A stretch of 64,000 bases of DNA from Carettochelys insculpta (lineage: Eukaryota > Chordata > Testudines > Carettochelyidae). The translations under genes and the position numbers were made by a program. The stretch lies in contig NC_134138.1 in assembly GCF_033958435.1 (NCBI RefSeq), positions 184,134,798-184,198,797 of the forward strand, in the 5' to 3' direction. Shown piece after piece: positions 10,940 through 24,385 of the stretch (position 1 is its first letter; each line of letters opens with the position of its first letter). The notes beneath the pieces were generated by a model, which saw only the letters and a program-made list of their open reading frames with translations, had not been told where the DNA came from and did not search any database.

Positions 10940-12543
10940 CAGGGGTGACCAATCTTTTTGCACCGGGGCCACATGTCAATTTTTTAGATGTTCTGGGGGC
11001 TGAACACGAAATAGCCCCAAATCAGCCCCCTCACCCCAGGCTTAAACCCCTTGCAGCACTAAATAACGCCCACCGCACCTCCCAGGCTTAACCCCTCACA
11101 ACCCCAACCGCCTCCAACACCTCTCAGCCTCAAACCTGCCCCCCATCCCCATAGGCAGTATGCTTATTAAGTTTGCAGATGATACCAAGCTAGGAGGGGT
11201 TGCAACTGTTTTGGAGAATAGGGTCAAAATTCAAAATGATCTGGACAAATTGGAGAAATGGTCTGAAGTAAACAGGATGAAGTTTAATTAAGACAAATGC
11301 AAAGTGCTCCACTTAGGAAGGAACAACCAGTTTCACGCATACAGAATGGGAAGCGACTGTCTAGGAAGGAGTATGGCAGAAAGGGATCTAGGGGTTATAG
11401 TGGACAACAAGTTAAATATGAGTCAACAGTGTGATGCTGTTGCAAAAAAAGCAAACATGATTCTGGGATGCATTAACAGGTGTGTTGTGAACAAGACATG
11501 AGAAGTCATACTTCCACTCTACTCTGCGCTGGTTAGGCCTCAGTTGGAGTATTCTGTCCAGTTCTGGGTGCTGCATTTCAAGAAAGATGTGAAGAAACTG
11601 GAAAGGTTCCAGAAAAGAGCAACAAGAATCATCAGAGAACATGACCTATGAAGAAAGGCTGAAAGAATTGGGCTTGTTTAGACTGGAAAAAAGAAGATTA
11701 AGGGAGGACATAATAGCAGTTTTCAAGTATCTAAAAGGGAGTCATAAGGAGGAAGGAGAAAACTTGTTCTTCTTGGCCTCTGAGGAGAGAACAATAAGCA
11801 ATGGGCTTAAACTGTAGCAAAGGAGGTTTAGGGTGGACATTAGGAAAAAGTTCCTAACTGTCAGGGTGGTCAAACAGTGGAATAAATTGCCTAGGGAGGT
11901 TGTGGAATCTCCATCACTGGAGATATTTAAGAACAGGTTAGATAAATGTCTATCAGGGATGGTCTAGACAGTAGTTGGTGCTGCCATGAGGGCAGGGGGC
12001 TGGACTTGATGACCTCTCAAGGTCCCTTCCAGTCCTAGTATTGTATGATTCTGTGAAGATTAACCTGGCTCAGACAAAGCACTCCATGCACTGCTGCTGC
12101 TCCTCCATAGCCACTGCCTCCTGTACCTTCTCAGCTTGGCTGCACAGCTCCAGCAGGGGAAGTCTCGGCCACCCCTTCCCCAGCACTCCTGCTCGCTTCC
12201 CCCCTCTGTAGCGTGGGCATCTCCCTGCCCTGCCCCATGGAAATAATGGAACTAAATTGAATTGGTTTAACAGCTAGATCCCTCCCACTGCCCTGCCGCC
12301 CATTAACCCAATTCAGTCTAGTTCTATTATTTCAGTTGCGGCAGGGTAGAGAGTCGGAAGTGGCTCCTTAAAGAGCCACAGGTTGCCAACCCTGCCCCAG
12401 CCTGACTACACCCTGTTCCCTGCACTCACTTTGACCAGCTTGGGTAATATGGTGCCATTGCTAGAGGACAAGGTTTCATGGACTGGATAAAAAGGTTTTG
12501 CAGGACAGAATTTGGCCTGTGGGACATGTGTTGGACACCCTTG
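10940..12543. mobile_element. hAT transposon with exact 8-bp target duplication
   Basis: The left end CAGGGGTGACCAATC and the right end in reverse complement CAAGGGTGTCCAACA match as hAT-type inverted repeats. The 8-mer GACTAATA sits directly outside both ends (10932-10939 and 12544-12551), a perfect target duplication with the central TA common for hAT elements. About 900 bases of CR1 are inserted inside. Once that insert is removed, roughly 700 bases of noncoding interior remain, so it is nonautonomous. Confidence 0.92.
11152..12055 (+). pseudogene. CR1 LINE, 5'-truncated, nested in hAT
   Basis: The segment begins inside the reverse-transcriptase domain at the FADDTKLGG motif and continues through LNMSQQCDAVAKKANMILG to the CR1 3' end (ATTCTGTG near 12044-12051). 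It closely resembles the copy at 39599-41450 and belongs to the same or a sister subfamily. In-frame stops (for example in the codon after KFN, and after VVNKT) and small deletions destroy the frame. Only the C-terminal third of ORF2 is present, typical of CR1 5' truncation. It lies in the hAT at 10940-12543, so it inserted later. Confidence 0.9.
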
Positions 12544-12551
12544 GACTAATA

Positions 12552-13679
12552 TAACTAACCATCACTTTAATTTCTTGCTCAAAGAAAACCCTCTCTTAGT
12601 TTCATTCATGAAAATTTATTTATTGACATGTCCTCCAATTTTTCTCTCTTTGGCTTGCTGAAGGAGATTGGTATAGAAATGAACTTCCCTCAAGAATCTT
12701 TTAAATTCCATTGTCTGTGTGTCACCCCAGGAAAAAAGTATTATTCAGTGTATTTAACTGAGAAGCAGACTCTAGGGCCCTGCATCAGAATGCAAGGCTC
12801 TTCCATTGAATTTCACGACTGTGAAGTGCTAGGACGCTGGTAATATGCATGGGAGTGGTTCCTGACTCTTCTTAGCAAGTGAATCTGTTTAGCTCTCACC
12901 ACCGTCTGCCTTCAAGGCAGGGGGAAGGCCAGGTTGTGACAGAAGAGGTCTTATAAAAACAGCCAAGTGTGGAGGGAAACTTACATCCAGGTTTAGATTC
13001 AACTTATTTGGAAGTTTGCCATTAACAAATAAAGGATGGTTAATTTCAAACATTTGGCCTTCCCATACCAGTATAAAGGTATTCAGGCTAACTTTGTATT
13101 TTCTCCTACCTACCAGAGTAAATTCACTCAGCCTCCAGGCTTACACAACTAAAGAATGGGAGATGGGTGCCTCTTCAGAAAAGGTCTCTTTTAATCCAAG
13201 CAGAACCTATGTGGCAGCCCATGGGCAGATGGTATTTGCCTATTACAGAACAAGAATGGCTTTAGGACTACAACAGAGTCTAAAGCTCAACTGCTTTCTG
13301 TAGCTATGAGCAAATGAAAGAATGATTTCATAATGTTGCTGTGTTGCTTGCACCCTGGAATCCATTTCAGCAGCAGGGATGGCATTCTAAACTTCTTGCC
13401 TTTGGGAATATTACCTCTGCAACACATCCATTCGTCTCATTGCCACTGGTCGAGGAGTGAATGATTGGATCCTTACTCACATCTTCTATGCTGCTGCATG
13501 AAATACTACCAGCATATTGGCCTACTCTTCCACTTCAAACACCAGGAACGTGAGTGTGGTGCAGATATAGATCTGTATGTTCCAGTCATAGGAGTTATCA
13601 TCTGTTTTCCAGTGAAGATATATGCCCATTTCAAAGAGCTGTCTTCTAGGCTGGTGTCAGCTTCACTTACATCCACAAA
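12552..13679. other. Intergenic, no gene seen
   Basis: No recognisable gene, RNA gene or complete mobile element. Confidence 0.55.
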
Positions 13680-14115
13680 GGCTGTGTACACTGCAGTGAT
13701 CTTTCAAAAGAAGTTATTCCGGAAGAGATCTTCTGAAAAAAACTTAGTTCGAAAGCTGGCATTCACGCACAAAAGTGGGTCAAAACATCAATCCACCTTT
13801 TTCGATAGAGGGCATCCATACAGCCTGTGCGCTTTCGAAAGAACGGGCCAGGGATCAAAAAATCTGCCATCATGAGGCCTGTTCTGTCAAAAAAAAGGGC
13901 CTGCAGAGAATCTACATGTGCTTTTTTTTTTTTTTGAAAGAAGCCTTCGAAAGAAGGTGGTTTTCCTGATCCTGGAGCAGAAGAGGGCTTCTGGTAGAAA
14001 AGCTGTGTTCTTTTGATTTTGTATGCAAAGAGCTCATTTTGTGTGTAGACGCTCTGCATGTTGCTTTGAAAAAGGGCCAGATTTTCCAAAAGAACTTGCT
14101 AGTGTAGACGCAGAC
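13680..14115. mobile_element. Harbinger-type MITE
   Basis: Left end GGCTGTGTACACTGCAG and right end in reverse complement GTCTGCGTCTACACTAGCAA resemble the ends of the elements at 1210, 5343 and 32879. The interior is rich in inverted TTTCGAAAG and TTCCGGAAG-type motifs and has a T-run at 13922-13935. AAA flanks each side. It is noncoding; the open frames in both directions reflect the palindromic interior. Confidence 0.7.
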
Positions 14116-14118
14116 AAA

Positions 14119-16725
14119 ATGGTTAGAGACTGAATACTCTTAAACTAGTTGGGAAGGAATATGTTTTCTTTTTTGGATGGTGGATTGTTGACGACAGTGG
14201 TTCAGAGAAGACTAGTAAACTCACTGCAAGGTATGATCAGTCTTTAAGCCTATAAATTAAATTTGGCATGGACTTTGCTGCCCTAAATTGACCTATTTAG
14301 CACAGTCATATTGAAGGTAGAGTGCTTTATAGCTTTTTTCAAAAATTCAACACATACTGAAAGGAAATGTACAAACAATGTCCAAATCTGGAATCCATAC
14401 TTGAGAAAGAGAGAGAGAGAGAGAGAGACCTACTCCAAAGCCAATCAGCTGAGCAACAGAGCAAGTTGAGGTAAAATCTCCTTATTCACACAAGCACATT
14501 GTTGTAGGTGGCTATACAAACGTAAATTGTCCAATTTAGTTTTTCATATTCAGCTGTCAGGTGTTCAGAGAAGTGGCCTTAAACAGCCCTGAATTAATTG
14601 ATGCAAATCTGTTATGCTGATTTTGCTCCTGCATGTAGTGATTATCTAGAGATTTTTGTGATACAACCTGTGGTCAAACTTTATAGACTGACTGCTGGTT
14701 GGAGCCAGGATGCCAATTCCTACATGACTGTGCATGTAAACCCAAGAAAAATTGGCTAGTTAGGCATTTAACTATGGGCAAAAATATTTACGTATTTCCA
14801 CAACTGTTGTGATTGCATGCACCATCCTGGTGCACCTTTCTGGTGCATTATTGGGCCTCATGTTCTAGATAATGTATGTCACAGAATAGCAACATTCGCA
14901 TGGAATTAAAAACAACTAAATGTAAGCTGCATTGTTAGCCACCGAGGCTTAGTCCTGGGACTTGGGACTGTGCTGGGCCTGACTAGTCCCAGTCTCTGGT
15001 TCAGGGCAGGGCAACAAACAAGAGCAGTTCACAAAGGTCAGGCCTTCTCACAAGGCAGAGGGCCGACAAACCCAGGCGTGTGCCCAGAATGGTGAGGGGG
15101 CAGTCTGCCACCATGGATTAGGAGTGGTGGGGGGGCTCAGACCCACCCACTCCACTGCACCTGTCCCAGAGCCCTTCCAGAGGCTGTCAGCCACTGGGGT
15201 CAGCAGGGGACCAAACTGCAACATGCTGACCCAGCTATCCTGGGGCCACTTCCAGACTCCCCCTCCAGATCATACTTCATGGGGCCACTGGTTAGGTTCT
15301 TCCATGCCTGTGTAATGTGAGGGTTCCATCCCAGCTTGCAGATCTTCTTCAGTGAGGTCCGGTGGTCCAGGCCAGTCCTCAGTCTCTGTCAGGGTGGTAC
15401 TGGCCTCCTAACCTGGGAGCTCAGGACCGGCATCTGCCTCCTCCATTGGTTGGGCCCCAACTGTGCTTCTGGCCAGTTCCAGTCCCTGACTTCCAGCCAG
15501 GTTAGAGGGTGGGCCTTGGCTCTGCCCACCAGGGCTCAGAGAAAGGTTTTTTCCCCCTCTTGGTCAGTGAGCGGCTACACCTGCTCACTATAAGCATATT
15601 ATATTAAAATAAAGGAACTCTCATGACTGATTGGAGTGTTTGAAAAATTTTTGAAATAACTTTCTGAATGTTTGAGTGTTTGAAATAACTTTTACTGCTC
15701 CTGCCCTATGTTGTCGCCTCTTGATCCAAGAACTAGTCAAAGCTCAGGGTCCTGGGCTGTTCAGAGCCGGATTAGAATGCAGTGGTGGCTGCTGCTATGT
15801 TCTGTGATGTTGTCTTGTTTATTTGTAAGGAATATACAAAGTCCAGCTTCTCCAAACATAGGAGGAACCAAAACTGTGGAATGACTGGCATCTTTGCTTA
15901 CAGCTCATGCCACCTTCAGCCAGCAGCCCTGGCCCAGAATGTTCCTCTCTAGACTTCTACCACAGTATGCCTGTTGCTTGGCTTTCCTGCTGCCTTTGTG
16001 TCACTCTCTGTCGCTCACCGGTCCTGCATTCTGTCTGACTTCCCTCACGCTCGCCTCTCCCAAAACAGTCCTCAGTAAAACCACTCCACCCATGCCTCCA
16101 AAACTCCTGAGTGGGTTCACATAACCCTTTTGTCTTATGTGGGAACTTTGGCCTTACAGTAGGGTAAGTTAAAGGATGCATGCTGCCCCCATTGATCAAT
16201 CCATAGTGGGGTTTAAGACCGCTCATAAGACCTCTCTCTAAAGGATGAATTATGGAACATGGGGGCAGGTTTGTATTTGCTTTAGGAATCATACGCATGG
16301 GCCTCTGAAGAAGTTCTAAGTCACAATGCTTAAAGTTTTTAAAAAAATCCTTAGCTTATTTAGAAAGGGAAGATTTCAATTTTATGAAATTCATGCCATT
16401 TCCAGATATAACTTTACCTTGTATTTGTCTCTTCTTCAGTTGATATGCAGGTGCCACGGGACTGGCTTTTGATATCACACCTCTAACTTTGGTAAAAGAA
16501 AGTACATTATGAATAATACAGACTCGTAAGCTTGACCTGCTGTGAGTCGATGCTCTGTTGATGCTAGGTGCAGCTAGTCTGTTGTGCTATATTGCACAGC
16601 TGGGCTAGCAATTCAAAACAAATAGCTTATTCAGTTATTTTTGCCTTTTTTTGTTACCAAAGGACCGCTGATAATGGTTTTCTCAAATGTATTCTTTATT
16701 CAGGATTACTCTCTGAATAATCACT
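14119..16725. other. Intergenic, GC-rich repeat-like part at 14935-15590
   Basis: No gene recognised. A GA repeat lies at 14403-14428. The stretch 14935-15590 is noticeably GC-rich and reads like repeat-derived material, but I could not find its boundaries or family. Two partly matching tracts (GTTTGAAATAACTTT type) at 15625-15690 form a small local duplication. Confidence 0.45.
14403..14428. repeat. (GA)n microsatellite
   Basis: About ten GA units, uninterrupted. Confidence 0.9.
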
Positions 16726-16909
16726 GAGAAGTCCTGTGGCACCTTATAGACTGACAGATATTTTGGAGCATATTTTGTGGGTAAATATGATGAAGCGGGT
16801 CTTTGCCCACAAAAGCTTATGCTCCAAAATATCTGTTAGTCTATAAACTGCCACAGGACTTCTCATTGTTTTTACGGATACAGACTAACATGGCTACCCC
16901 TCTGATAAT
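16726..16909 (+). repeat. Palindromic repeat with fossil hammerhead ribozyme core
   Basis: Arms of 47 bases (16726-16772 and 16818-16864) are inverted copies with a few mismatches, separated by 45 bases. Between them lies TGATGA (16788-16793), a stem (GCGGGT with GCCCAC, loop CTT/T), then AAAA (16811-16814). This is the layout CUGAUGA, stem II, GAAA of a hammerhead ribozyme, with C to A before UGAUGA and G to A in GAAA. The tail at 16865-16909 (CAGACTAACATGGCTACCCC) recurs at 46456. Hammerhead motifs are known from Penelope-like terminal repeats; assignment of this repeat to that group is inference. Confidence 0.65.
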
Positions 16910-18888
16910 TGTCTCTTAATAATTCCTGTGAAGCTTTCTTAAGGTCTGGAGGTTGTGTGTCATTACAGGTTTCTGATCCCTGAAATGTGAACTGTTTTGC
17001 TTAGAAAAAGAGGGAACATTATACATATCTGTTCCCAGATTTAATGGGGCCAGGGGTATGTTAATAGTTAGAGTCAGGTTGTTGGCACAAATACTTATGA
17101 TTTTTAAAATTGTATTTCTCATTTGAAATCTAAGGTGACTATGAGCAGTACTTACCAGGGAATCCATTTTACTAGACTATCCAGGAAGAATAAACACAGT
17201 AGGGATGCAAAGAAAATTGAAGCACTTTTGTCCAAAAATATGAAGGAATGTTTGTAGATTTTATTTTCAGTGTTTGCCAGCCCCTACTTTTGTATATGAT
17301 CTACTGGTTCCATGGAAATAGCCCTTCAGTTAAATTTCTGTCCCCTATGCTTATTACAATGAATTACCATCCCAACAGTGGGAGCTGGGGTAGAATTTGG
17401 AAAGTACATGCACATAACTTTTGTAGCAGGGCCTAGTCTCCTCTCAGTTGTCTGTATTTTAAAAATAAGAAACGATGTAAAAAGTTATCTGCAGGCTGTT
17501 ATACAAAGTAAAGAAAATGCTAAACGTCGACCTATGACAGCCTGATCCTGGAAAGACATGCAATTGAGTACTTACATGAGTAGCACCAAAACTTCAGTCA
17601 GCTTCAAAGCAGGAATTTTTGGTTATTCCTTGTGTGTGTCTGAGGCGAGACAGAGGAGCTGACGTAAAATCCATAACTCAGACTTGGCGGGAGCGGCGAA
17701 GGAGGTTGCAAGCTAGAGCTGAGTTTTGTGACAGGTTCTGCTCATGGCCATTGGGTTGGTGCCTGGCGGGGTACAGGAAGTTAGCTGGGATTCTGAAGTG
17801 ATGGAAATGATTATCATATGATGGCAAGCTTAGTGTTTTTCTCAAGCACACTAAAATGAGAAGATTTACACTGTATATGGCATAGCTGCTACCAGGTGTG
17901 TAAGTTCACTTTCTGCTACTGCTTTGGTGAGATGTGTAAGTCTGTGGCAGACATTACTGAGTCAGTATAGTATGTTTGTTTTGAGTTTAAAATATGCGGC
18001 AGCTGGGGAAATGAACTACCCCATCCTGACCCTTTCTACAGAGAGCGCTGCACAATTCAACAATAACTGGTTGTGATCGAAACAGCAGATGTGGGTAGAG
18101 TGGGGCAGGGGGGAAAACTTAATCCTCAATTATTTTCAAGTACATCACCCTCTCATACAGGAACGATTCATCTTGAGACTACTGGCTTAACAAGCTTATT
18201 TATGGACCTGGTGAATCCCCAGATAAAAAGGTAGACAAGTCTCCAGGGACTGCTCTTTCCTGATGAATTTATTTTGCTTCCTGAGTTTTCACTTCATTGA
18301 AGTAAAAGCAGAAGAGTATGCCTCTACTGCAAAAGAATGGACATTTCCAATACCAGCACTTTGTTTTTCCAGATCCAGTGCCAGACTATGGCTCATTCCG
18401 ATACAGCTGTGGAGGGAATAGGGTGTGTAAAGGTTCTCCCTTCCTTACCTGGTCACCTTGTATTACCTCTGGGTGCTGGGGTGGGAAATGCAGATGATGC
18501 ATGCCAGATGTCCCCACCATGAAGAAAATCTGCAGGGAGGGGCCGTATGCAAGCAACATTTATGCATTGTCAAGTGCAAGTGGCACAGTGTTGCAGATTG
18601 CTCCCCTCTCTGCCTCCTCACAAAGAGTTGGCCACGGTTCTCCGTTCACCGCCAATGAGAGCTGTGGGAAGAGGTGGGCAGCATCCAATGGAAGCTGCCA
18701 GTGGCCGCACCTGCTGATGGTTAGGTAAATAAAGCAGAAGAATGGAGAAGGTCCCCTGTATCCAACACACTTCTGGCTCAGAATTCGTACAAAATTAGCT
18801 TCAGATATTACTGTATTTATACAGATAACATACAGATATTACTATGTTCAAATGGCCTTGGTGCTCCAGTGCAGAAGAAGGTCTACAC
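16910..18888. other. Intergenic, no gene seen
   Basis: No recognisable gene, RNA gene or terminal-repeat element. Confidence 0.55.
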
Positions 18889-19230
18889 CAGGCATCGGCA
18901 ACCCCCAGCACAGGTGCCAAAAGTGGCACATGAGCCAATTTTCATTGGCATGCGAGGTGGTAGCTCAGCCCTGCTCCTGCTCCTCCTCCTCCTCCAAGCA
19001 GCTGGGAACTTGCTCAATGCCATGCCGCCTGCAAATTAACAAAAAACAGGCTAATGCTACCAATCACCTTCTAAACACTAAACCTTTGCATTTTCATTTA
19101 TATATTAAGGAAGCTGTTGTAAGTAGGACAGTTAGTGATTTTAAAAAGGGATTACTGACACTGGGGCCATACACAGAGGTCAAAAGGTCAAATTTCAGCA
19201 CTCCTCCTTGGCAAGGTTGCTGACTCCCTG
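18889..19230. mobile_element. Short hAT-type nonautonomous element
   Basis: Left end CAGGCATCGGCAACCC and right end in reverse complement CAGGGAGTCAGCAACC match as inverted repeats. Flanking GTCTACAC (18881-18888) and GTCTATCT (19231-19238) share GTCTA and fit a decayed 8-bp hAT target duplication with central TA. There is no coding capacity; a CTCCTCCTC run lies near 18985. Confidence 0.75.
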
Positions 19231-19238
19231 GTCTATCT

Positions 19239-20149
19239 TTTGCCATTCATGGAGCTCGCCTATTTTAAGAGTTTTGAGATTTTGAAATCTGGCAGAGTTC
19301 CAAATGGAAGTTAAAAGAGATCATTACAAAACTGTGAAAGAAAATTGTTTGAGCTAGTCAACACATTTTGATTAATTTTTGACTCTGTAAAAGTTTGTAT
19401 TATCATGTATATATGCAAAATTTTCTGAAAAGACTGACGGGATGTTTTTTATATTTTTTTGGTGATTTGTTCCCACTAAAATGAAATTCCAGCAAAACTG
19501 ACCAATTTGATGCAGCACTTTGATTGAGACTGAATGGTATAGTCTGAGGAATATGGTTCTGTCAAAATTTCTCTGACCTTCTCTAACAGAATGTTTTCCT
19601 TCTACCCAATACCACAGTCACAAAAGATGCAGAAAGAAATGAAGAGTGACGCTATATAAATTACGCAAAAATGAGAGAGAAACTTTCTGAGTCAAAAGCA
19701 GAAGGCTAAAGTCAAGCTTACAGCAAGTCATCCTACTCTCTTCTTTCCCAAACTCACCTGGCTTTGTTTTGAGACCTATGGTACACGGAAAGACACAGTG
19801 GTTCTAGTCTTAACTTTCATTTGTGTTGTGTTTCATCTGGCTTTGGGGATAACAGAAACATGCCAGAATGACTATGATATTCTTTGGATGTTATTTCTAC
19901 CCAGCAACAATTTCCATCTCTATACAGAATTTAGTAAGATATTACTAATGCTAAAGCCCATTGAAGATGCTAATATTTTTACATGTTCAGAAACATGCCA
20001 CCAGTAAAGGTGGCAGTGGCTGAATGGCAGTGACTGAATGGTTTTTCCCTTTCAAGCATTTAACTATTTTTGTATTGAACCGATGTGAAATTACATGAGC
20101 TCTGATCATGTGAATAATGTATGAGTTTTTAGACAAACACGACAGAAGC
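19239..20149. other. Intergenic next to the POU6F2 3' end
   Basis: No gene seen. A GT-rich tract on the minus strand at about 20120-20142 lies just past the putative poly(A) signal and could be its downstream element. Confidence 0.4.
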
Positions 20150-20172
20150 TTATTTTTCATGTCAAACAATTC

Positions 20173-20178
20173 TTTATT
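20173..20178 (-). terminator. POU6F2: Candidate poly(A) signal AATAAA
   Basis: On the minus strand AATAAA occurs here, followed about 30-50 bases later by a GT-rich tract (TGTCGTGTTTGTC). This is the usual arrangement of a vertebrate cleavage and polyadenylation site. Confidence 0.35.
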
Positions 20179-23100
20179 TTTTATGATACAAATTAAAAGT
20201 GACAGATCTGAAGCTGTTAAGAAATACACAAAGTGCAGCTTTACTGACCATACAGATATTGCTCTAGATTAAGTACAGTTTTTGTCAGTTTGTTTTTAAA
20301 TGTTAAGCAACCTGTGCAGATAAATCAGCTTTGGTTTCAAAGTCAGAGCAGTAAGGAGCTTTTAAATATCCAGTTTGGCTTCTTGGTCACAAGTCCACCA
20401 AATCAACTCCTTTTAGAATTCTTACTTTTATAAGGATACAATATAGTCCATTTCATACTGCTGTCTTTCCTGCTGCATGCTCCATGCATGGAAAAGCAGA
20501 TCTCTTTGCAGTGCTTCATAAGTGACCCTGGTGACCATTCTGTAGATTATAGCACATAGGACAAAAAAATAAAAAAATAAAAAAAATAGTAATATCACTT
20601 CTTTTAACAATAAATAAACTAATGTGTCCCACATAATCTCAAGTTGGAAACAAGCAAACCACATGACAGAAAGCTCATTACAAAATGTTATCCAAACAGA
20701 TTTTACAGTCAAACATTGACATGGAAATCAATTTCCTCTCATTTTATTTCTTATTTGAATGTTGGTCATTAACTGGGTACAAGTAGAGTGCTGAGGTAAA
20801 ACACTGATGAACAGTTTTATTTCTGTATTTCTTTTTTTAAATAGTAACAGTTTAGTATTGCGAGATTGTCAGCAACATTTAGCCATATCTATACAATGTG
20901 CATATACCTACATACATTGAGCTTTGGTCCAGCATTGAGAAGACGAGCAAAGGCATTTTACATATTTCTTTTTGGTTATAGCTTGAGTTCTTTGATATGC
21001 CTCTACTTGTTCCTTCCTAGCTCCTTTTTGCTTTCTTGTTCTCTCTTTCTCTTTGTTTTCTTCTTTTTTTTCAGTTATAACATAAAGAAACCAGAACCTT
21101 TAGAATGCATTTAATTTTTTAAACTGTTCAAAATAGTTTTTAGTGGATAACATAACAAGATAAAAACAGAACAAAAATAACTTGTGATTCATTAGTCAAA
21201 TACTCATTTTTTAAAAAAAATTCTCTTAAACAAATTGCAAAACCGATATACAATCATATTTTGCTGGAGAGTCTCTTGTTTTGTTTGTTGGTAGCAGCCT
21301 ACCTTTTTGTCACATGGAAACTTAAAAGGTATCCAAATATAATTGAGATATGGAATTTGTTTACAAATGGAAATTTAGCCAGTAACAAAATAAAACAATA
21401 TCTATGGCCCAAAAAAGATTTATGAGACACGCATAATTTACCTTCCTAACAATGCATTCAGGCACCAGACATGCCTTATAGCAAAAATTTGTCCATTAAA
21501 AAATTAATACAAGAAGCATTACACCACCTTATAAATAACTTACAAAACATAATAGAAAATTAGAAAGCTGTAAAAAAAATCACCGCACATGAATGGTTGT
21601 AAGACTGTTGGATGAGCTTCACTTCTTTTGTTCCAAGTTGATGATTTATATTTATTTTACATTTTCACTGTCCTAGTTATATCCTTCCAGTTCTTTGGAA
21701 TAGATCACACCTTATATGACAGCTGCAAGCATATTTTTAAACATTTTAGTATCCTTTTATAAGGTGTTCAGGTAATTTTCCTTCTCAGGGAATTTTTCTT
21801 TGCAGAATTTAGAGCAGTTTCTGGGAGCTATGAACTCTAGTTTCTAGGCAGAGCAAGGATGACAATTTTGGTCCCAGGGTTGTTGATTTTGTATGTGTGT
21901 GTGCAGTTTCAGAGGTGGTGGTCGCATTGCTGGTATTAATGATTGGACAAGCTGCAGTCCAATTAGTAGCATAGTGAAGAGGTGGGTAGGGCTTTACAAG
22001 CATCCACTTCCAAACACTGCCTACTCTTCATAGTTTTCCTTATGGTTTCTGGATGGCCTCCTGATCATTGTATAAATCCAGTTGTAGCCATAAGTATACA
22101 TACCACAAATTTACCTTAATTAGTTAAGTAGGTGTGCCTGGGGAAAAGAAGAAGAAAAAGAAGACGCCGACCCAGAAGAGCAGATGTTGCTATGAAGTTA
22201 TTTTGCTCATCGCTTCAGATACTCAGCATGGGTTAGGGATTTTTATTTTCTATTCCCCCTTATAAAAGTTACCTGCACTTATTAGTAGGATTTTATTTTT
22301 TCACAGATATTTACATTTCAACAGCAGGAGAAGTGACTATCACAATCTTCCCCTCACCCCCGCAAAAAAACCCAAAAAAACCCCCCAAATCAATCCTTAG
22401 ATACTCTGCTGAAGTGGAAAGCCTAAAAAGTATTCACTAGAAGGAATCCAGTCTGGGACACTGGATCCACATCCCTCTTGCCCTTTGAGTTGCTCAAATC
22501 TGGATGCTGTGCCAAACCTGGAAGGTGGTCTCTGGAGCCTTAAAAGTCCATGGGCCCTGCAGAGATTTTTTTCCTACTGCAGGGTGACTTCCATCGATAA
22601 AATAAAGAAAGTGAGATCCAAAGCCCACTGAAGTCATTGGGAGTCCTTCTATTGCTTTCAATGGGTTTCAGATCAGGCCCTGAGTTCTTGGGAAAAAAAA
22701 TGCTGCGGGTGTAACAGGAAGGTTCCAGAGATCTGGCACCTGATTCAGATCCCATTTAGACTCATAAAAATCCAAACCAACTCTGCTGAAATCAGTGGAG
22801 TTAAACAGCATTATCCAGAGCAGAATTTTACTCTACAGCTGTCCAATAGACTGAACCCAAGTCTCAGATGTGAACCTTTGGGAAGCCCAGATGAGGATGA
22901 GGCCTCTACCTTTACAATCATCCAACCCACAACCCTGGATCAAAATTTCAAGGAAGTCTGGATTTACACAGGAGCTTTGCAGGTTTGATCCAATGACTCT
23001 AGCATTTTAGAAGATGCCAAGTCCATCAGGAAATGAAGCCTCAGACTGAGATAAGTTGCCTTTAAAAAAATTTCAGATAAAAAATATCACAAATGACACC

Positions 23101-24354
23101 GTCCTCCTTCTCTATTCCCAAAGGACAGTAAATGCGCTGTTCTCCAGACCCAATTGTTTAGGTTTTATAGCCTACTATGGCACTACATACCCACACAAAC
23201 CCACATACACTCCAAGAGTAGCAGTTGATAGGGAAATCATCAGTGATTGAAGGGGGGAAAAGAGAAAGAAAGGCAGAAAGGATATAAATAGTAACACAGC
23301 CGTAAGGGTGTAATGATTAAACTGTCCTCATTACTTCTTGGCTTGTCCATTTGTTTGTTTTCATCAGACTCTCACGAAGCTTCTTTGGCTAGCAGGGTTC
23401 GTAGAGAAATTGCTTCACACAGAACCGTAACATAGATGCAGTATCAAACCAAGTGCGTAGTTCATATGACAAAATAAGTTTTGGTCACCTCTCCAGGTTC
23501 ATGGCCAAAGGACAGAGAAATCAGGAGCCATGCTGTTAACAATGAGCACAACGCTGAGCCCGTGTGCAACACTGACAGTTCTTCAGACATAGTTCTAATC
23601 CTTCTTTGTCCTCTATTGCATTTCAGCATATCAAAGTGTTTAGGTTTCACTTTTAATGTGTTTTAAAAAGTATTGTGGTAAAGGGGAGAAGGCAGGAAAA
23701 GTATTAGACAAATCAAACCAGAAATCTATGCTTTCAGGGGAAAATACTGACCCCCACAATTCACAATAAAAAGAAAGTCATTTTGGCACACAAACACTTG
23801 GAGATTGCAAAACTGTGCAGCTAACTAAACGGTGTGTGTGTGTGTGTACATGTGTTTGTGAGCACTACGGAATGGCTTTAACATCTGTTATATCCACCTG
23901 CAGGGGATGTGACAAAAGGTGAGAAATTAATCATACTATTTTTTTCCTCTTAGTAAAATACAAATGTAAAAACTCATAACACAATTTTACACTTGTAAAA
24001 GAGTAGACTAACAATCTAGTTTGCAATGCCATGTTTCTGACTTTGGTTAATAGTTTTCATAGTGAATCAGCACTTGATACCTGAAAGGCTACAATCACTC
24101 CTCCAGGTGGCAGGCTTGTGTTCTCTTTTAAACAGATAAAAGATTTTTTTTTCATTTTTCCCCTTTTCCTTAAAACATATTCACATTTTCATAATACACA
24201 GAAAAAAGTAAGCAGTTATTTGGTTTGTTTTAAGTCCATTTAAAAAACAGGCTTTTTTGGGTTCGGTGGGGGTGGCTAATTCTACAACACACACACACTA
24301 AGTGCTGTGTATTTTGTTTGTTTTTTCTGGTGATTTTTTGTTTTCTTTTTTTTT

Positions 24355-24385
24355 TGTTTTTGTTTTTGTTTTTGTTTTTGTTTTT
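24355..24385. repeat. (TTTTTG)n simple repeat
   Basis: Five near-perfect TTTTTG units on the plus strand; transcribed as an A-rich run if the 3' UTR call is right. Confidence 0.9.

Noticed and set aside
10669..11091. 140-codon plus-strand frame
   Set aside because: Crosses the border of the hAT inserted at 10940, so most of it is transposon sequence.
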